64,000 nucleotides of DNA from Pseudofabraea citricarpa. Taxonomy: Eukaryota; Ascomycota; Leotiomycetes; Helotiales; Dermateaceae. Position 1 is the first letter of the stretch. Every line of letters begins with the position of its first letter. Shown piece after piece: positions 59,101 through 64,000 of the stretch. Location of the stretch: contig JAPWGK010000015.1 in NCBI GenBank assembly GCA_029641185.1, forward strand, positions 1,116,001-1,180,000. The letters are read 5' to 3'. Below the pieces are notes generated by a model, which saw only the letters and a list, made by a program, of their open reading frames with translations, was not told the origin of the DNA and did not search any database. Both the position numbers and the translations under genes were made by a program.

Positions 59101-62100
59101 AAATGGACCAGAACCAATGTGATTAGGAAGACGAATGATAGTATCTTGTGCACCATCAATGAAGACCTTGCTACATTCACTATCCATGCCCAATCTACAA
59201 TAGACGTAATGCCAGGTCTCCTCGCGCTCGAAAGTTGAGTTCAAAATAGAGGGTTCATCTGATATCAGTGTTTCACGCTTCTTGATAGGCTTGTCCGTAC
59301 CATCGTTCTCATGGACGAAGACGAAGTTACGAGGGAAATTTCCTTGAAGTGCATCCTCTTCGGCATCAAGAGCAATAAAGCCATAGGGGTCATCTCCGTA
59401 TTCTTGCTCTTCTGGCCCATTGGGATCTTTGTCGTTGTTTCCATAGTCGTCTTTGTACCTAGAATTTATCAGAATTTGAGTATTCGAAGGAGTTCGGTGC
59501 CTTACGAGTATACCACATCCTCATTGTAATAGTCCTCAAAGAGGGAAATAGGATTGAAAGGGAGAGAAACATCACGCGGAGGGTCGCAACAGAGTCGGTG
59601 CTCTAGACCAGGATTTGCCCAACTGCAGAAAGCTGGTTGAGGGGGGTATCGACCAGGTATCCTCGCCTTAGTCATCGTAAGTTTGGTTGACGGGCAACTT
59701 GCTGGCTGACACTCTGATAGCTTGCCCATCGTTATCAAATTTGTGTTCTCGCTGATTACCGGAACAGTAGGTGTCCATGCGCAGCTTTGATATCTCTCTG
59801 GAGGAAAGTTAGTAGAATTTCCAATTTAATATAACATTTCAGCATCATCCAGACCGGATGAGGCTAGAGGAGAATTTCGAAGAGCCCAGACGGATTTTAT
59901 TTTCCTTATCCACACAAACGAATAAAAAACGGACGAAACTTACTATTGGAAATAGATCCAACTAACAAAAACAGCGCGTTAGTTATAATCTCCCAATAGA
60001 AGACTTAGGGGCAACTTACGTTTATAAGGACAACAGAACTCCCGGTGCTGGCCATCAGAACAAGCTTTACCTCCGTCCTGATCTCCTCTCACCGCAACTG
60101 ACGTCTCACTGTCAAAATTACAGTCTGAAGTTTTAGAGCAACCAGTCCAATAACATTCCTTTTGTTCTGGGAGGGAATCACAACATAGTGACCGTAGACC
60201 ACTGGCGCACACAGCACCTCCGGCGGCGCTTGTGTATTTGTCAGTCACTAATTCGTACTGATCTGATCCACATGTGGTATCACCGAGACCTCCGTCGCAG
60301 TAACTATATAGAATTAGTCATGGTGGAAAGAGATTGTTAGGGTTGCTATGTACTTACAATGAGCTCCTTTCTGGTGCTCCTCGCCAATTGCAGTTTTGGG
60401 GTGGGCTCTTTGTCTTGCAGCATATTGTCTTCCACGAGTTCTTTGGGCAGAATCTATTCTCATGCTGCAAATATCCAGAAGAACGGTATGTGAGATCCCC
60501 AGGCTCATGAAGTGTATCGAGAGCACTATATCCACCTTTGCAGGTAGAAAATGTGGTGTCATCTGTTCCTGGGCCAGTACATCCCATGGTTATATAACAT
60601 GAATCGCCAGTAAGGCCACTCAACTCTTCAGCAAGTGCTTCTTTTTCTTCGTCGCTCATACTTCCGCCTTCCAACAAAGCACCCCCAACGAAGTCGTCTC
60701 CAAGGAGGCCGCTGAGGGCCTGAAAGTCGTCGGTATCTTGATCAATAGCCCAGATCATAACGCCTCCAAGGCATCGGTCATCCATGAAAGTGCGCTTATC
60801 GGCGAAGCTCTCCGCATCATCGTATGAAATCCACTGGTTACCGTCATAAACCATATATTTACTTCCAGTAGGTTCGTCATAAGTCTCCTTATATCCATTA
60901 AAGCGTCTTTTTCGAGCCATGATTTCTATACTTTCTGTTAGTAACCGCGTTTCATACATTATTGCCAATATTCACGATATACCTTTGAAAGTCAAGATTC
61001 CGGCTTCACCAGAACACTCTCCTTCATTGCCTGCTGCGGAAAACTCGCAGCCTGGGTCGTTACAAGAACTATCTATAAGGGTATAAGTTCTACCATCGAA
61101 ACCCATCCCAAGGTTGACATTTTTCAGATCAATATCGTTTCGGCGAAGCAGGTCGAGTGCACTGTCAATCTCCGTGAGATTGGTGTGACCAAGCACCCAC
61201 CTAAATGTTATGAGCCCCCTTTACTTAAGAGAACTTGTATTGTTACTTACGGTCCAGTATACGGATTATCCTGATCCCTAAAAAATATATTAAGTATGTC
61301 TCTCAAATAGAGGAGCAGGACTTATTGCTAACCATTTGCCGTGCATATCATAAGACATCAAATTGAACCAGCTCAGGTTCTCTTCCAAAGAAATAACATC
61401 AAAGTGTTGAAGATACCAATAGGAGGCTGGAATTGCCATAGAGATACCTGTTGAGCGTAAGATATTATGCCTCAAGACTTCGATGAGAATAACTTGCCCC
61501 AGGATGGCTCCCGTTGATCAAAAGCTCTTCTCATTGCGTTAATAAGGTAGACATAGTTGTCATAGTCGGCATCGACTCCACCTCTGTCATCAGCCTGTGG
61601 ATATTCCCAATCTGAAAAGTTAGCTTTGCTCCACAAGGTTCAACCTACTCTGAAGACCTTACCGAGATCTACACCATCTAATCCGTATTTTTCTAAGAAG
61701 TCCATGATACTGTTGACGAACTTTTGTCGACCTGCTGAAGTCGAAACCGTATCGGAGAACCTAGTCCTTGTCGGCCCAGGGTCATTAAATGCCCAGCCTC
61801 CGATGGCAATGAAAATCTGAAGCTTCCGGTTGCGGAGCTTGAGTTTGGTGATGCGGCGGATCATGGAATCGTCAGCAAATTCAATTTCTCCACCTGAAGT
61901 AATGCCGGCAAAGGCAATGTTGAGATGTGTAAGTGCATGCACTGGAATATCTTCTGGCTTAAATTTATCACACTCTTTTGTATCTGCCCAAGTCTCATAA
62001 TAGGCGACTCGTCTCTGCATCCATTGAGAGGGACATGTTTGCTTGCTAGATGTCCAAAATTTTTAGCCATTAGAGTTACCACGAAGGTTAAGAATTAAGA

Positions 62101-62447
62101 ATTTGCGCTTACGGGGGATCCTCACAGCCACTTTGACATTCATTGTTGCAAAAGTCCTCAGTGGTTCCACAAAATCCAAATTCTGAGCAACAGACGTTCA
62201 AAGGACAAAGCTCCCCTGGATTGGCAGCATATTCTCCACATTCTGCTGTCGCATTGCAATTACCAATGCAATTATCTGTCGAGCACCAATCATCTCCAAA
62301 GCCACAACTACCATATTTCGAGCAGCATCCAACTTTACATGGAGTTTCAGTATCACAGCTACCTCCTTGTTGGGCTGATGTAATGAATAATTGAGAAGAA
62401 ATAAAGAAAGTTAAGGTAACATAAAATAGTGTCACAAAAGAGCGCAT
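56146..62447 (-). CDS. killer-toxin-alpha/beta-like GH18 chitinase (subgroup C)
   Basis: A 6.3-kb gene with at least fifteen short introns, roughly 1,750 residues (estimate). A signal peptide (MRSFVTLFYVTLTFFISS) is followed by two cysteine-rich hevein-type chitin-binding modules (62,350-62,115). The GH18 catalytic domain (62,045-60,660) has an intact DxxDxDxE motif, split by an intron between DGVDL (to 61,663) and DWEYP (from 61,611). Cys-rich modules follow (60,600-59,500) and then a long C-terminal region of several hundred residues, ending at 56146 in a His-rich tail. This layout is that of fungal class V chitinases related to the Kluyveromyces killer-toxin alpha subunit, thought to act on chitin walls of self or competing fungi. 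No premature stop was noticed; minor exon limits are approximate. Confidence 0.85.
61448..61497 (-). other. GC-AG intron in the chitinase gene
   Basis: The donor is GCAAGT rather than GT. The acceptor CAACAG restores the frame (WG|ISMAIPASYWY). No GT donor nearby keeps both sides in phase. Confidence 0.65.
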
Positions 62448-63633
62448 TTTGGTGGTGGTTACCCCAAAGTGAAGTGACGGCGACTGCCTTGATGGAGAAA
62501 TTCTGTAAAGACTGTAAACCCGTGTCCAAGTAACAGGATTGAACCTGGAGAATGAGTGATGAAGAGGTGAGATCAAAGACTAAGGAATGACAAAAGACAT
62601 TGCGGCTGTATAGTTCTCGCCTTTTCAGGTCACCCCTGAAGTTGGCCATGAGAAATATTCGAGATCTACTATCCCATCCATCCCTGGCATATCACATTGC
62701 ATAATTTCTTGAAATGTAACGTATCTGCATTCACGGCAATTTGTCTTCAAGGTTTACTAACTACTAACTGTGCCTCGCGTAAGCCCAATATTTACAATCC
62801 ACTAGGCTAAGTATTGATTGATATGGTGTTAGACAAGGGAAGGGTCCCAAAGGAGGGTGATTCATATGCGTGTGATCAGTAACATAAAAAGATATGCCAA
62901 GTTATCAATATCTGCTAAATTGGGATTACCATCCGATGTTGTGTAAGACGGCGTTCACCTTCCGGTAGCATAGCGATGCAGGTACAGCCTCGGTCCTGTC
63001 GAATCCATAAGCGAGGCTGTGGCATTGCCCCCTACCCCTTTGAAACTATAGGGCTAGACTTTCTGGCTCTTGGCAGGAAAAATTACATTTTGGAACTAAG
63101 GCGGGAAGAAGATTACGGCTGCTGTGCCTTTCTTGGACAATAACAGCAGGCAGCAGAAAGCAAGGTATCTGAGAATTAGCGACCGGCGCGCTCTCATTAG
63201 CGACATTTTGTATTATCGTACAATATTTTGATTCCTTGCACTTCTCTAATGCACAGTACTTTATTTGCCAAGTCGGGTCAACTGTGGACGTATGCGGAGC
63301 GATTTTTTGACGTACAACAAACTTAATGCAGTAAGCAGGTGAACCCAACCGAGCCAACTTGCAGGGTTGCAGAAAATAATGTACAGATTAGCAACAAGGG
63401 TCTCTCGTAGGGTTCTTCGTGCCAATGGACAAGATTTTTTCAGCCAGTTCATCACAACTACGTTCCGCTTGGATGCTGTAGGTCGGTATTCCATAGTCAG
63501 CGAGGCCCCATGCCCCGTGCAAAGGGGTGTTTTTTTTTGGGAAGGGAAATGTTTTGAATTTCAAACAACTAAACAATTCATATCAAGTACCAGTCACTCC
63601 TTTGGTTATTATCCAGTACGAAAAATCCTCACG
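62448..63633. promoter_or_regulatory. divergent intergenic region, chitinase and LysM-type gene
   Basis: 1.19 kb between the start codons of two divergent genes for secreted chitin-related proteins. A short poly-T run lies at 63531-63538. No specific binding site is proposed. Shared control is an inference from the arrangement. Confidence 0.5.
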
Positions 63634-64000
63634 ATGTCAAGTTTGTTAAGAAAAACATTGCTGTCTGCAATTCTTATTCTACAGCTCTGCTATCTTGGGA
63701 ATGCAGAAGTTTACGCTATTCCAGGGACAGGATATCTACCCGCTACTGTTAGAGCAGCTTGTCGGACTGCGTTGGCGGTTAACATTACAGAATGCTCTTT
63801 CGACCTTATGCAACAAGCGGTCAATATTCTTCCAGAAGAATTGGACGCTATCTGCACAACTCCATGCTTGAATGCTCTGAATAGCATGCGAGCTACGGCA
63901 CTTACAAGATGTGGGACCGACAGTGTGATTGTGCCCGTTGATAATTTGGAACCACCAACAAATGTCTCGCTCGTCCCTCTCAATTTCGCCGATGAGCTTG
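63634..64000 (+). CDS. LysM-effector-like secreted protein (5' part, runs off the edge)
   Basis: A frame opens at the ATG at 63634 and has no stop before the window ends (122 codons). A signal peptide (MSSLLRKTLLSAILILQL...) is followed by a cysteine-patterned domain: VRAACRTALAVNITECSFDL, then ICTTPCLNALNSM and TRCGTDSVIVP. This pre-LysM cysteine pattern is typical of fungal multi-LysM secreted proteins located next to subgroup C chitinases. No LysM module itself is visible yet, so the call depends on the N-terminal pattern and on the divergent chitinase neighbour. Such proteins bind chitin, protecting fungal walls or dampening plant detection. Confidence 0.7.
   Translation, partial: MSSLLRKTLLSAILILQLCYLGNAEVYAIPGTGYLPATVRAACRTALAVNITECSFDLMQQAVNILPEELDAICTTPCLNALNSMRATALTRCGTDSVIVPVDNLEPPTNVSLVPLNFADEL

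Overview
The window is nuclear DNA of a filamentous ascomycete (Pezizomycotina). Genes carry many short GT-AG introns (about 45-120 bp) with CTAAC/CTGAC-like branch points. The gene set is typically fungal: Gep3, mL61, a Hul4-type HECT ligase, PSP1, a Yor1-like ABC transporter, a killer-toxin-like chitinase and an intron-bearing tRNA-Phe. A secreted pectate lyase next to chitinase and LysM-type genes suggests a plant-associated or saprotrophic fungus, possibly Leotiomycetes; that placement is a guess. Exon limits given here come from splice signals plus reading phase and are not transcript-supported.

Layout. 1-28.8 kb is mostly housekeeping: a partial gene at the left edge; divergent mitochondrial genes GEP3 and mL61; a HECT E3 ligase; ribosomal protein L15 with a puzzling 5' end and an unknown gene just upstream; a low-complexity, repeat-rich stretch (11.4-15.5 kb); two small unknown genes; a PSP1-domain protein; a long non-coding, pyrimidine-rich stretch holding a gene relic (24.6-25.1 kb); a HIT zinc-finger protein; and an unknown gene. 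28.8-33.3 kb is gene-empty, first CT-rich and then AT-rich. 33.3-36.8 kb encodes a RasGEF with a built-in degenerate Ras-like GTPase domain, followed by tRNA-Phe(GAA).

38-64 kb is more accessory: pectate lyase, a GrpB-family protein, an F-box-like protein, an unknown multi-exon gene with internal repeats, an ABCC transporter whose first nucleotide-binding domain is broken by an internal deletion, an aldo-keto reductase with a signal peptide, a small orphan protein, and a 6.3-kb killer-toxin-like GH18 chitinase. The chitinase is divergent from a secreted LysM-effector-like gene that runs off the right edge.

Functional links. GEP3 and mL61 both serve the mitochondrial ribosome and share a 230-bp divergent promoter. 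The chitinase and LysM-type gene form a chitin-directed pair over a 1.2-kb divergent intergenic region. Pectate lyase acts on plant pectin. The remaining genes look independently transcribed.
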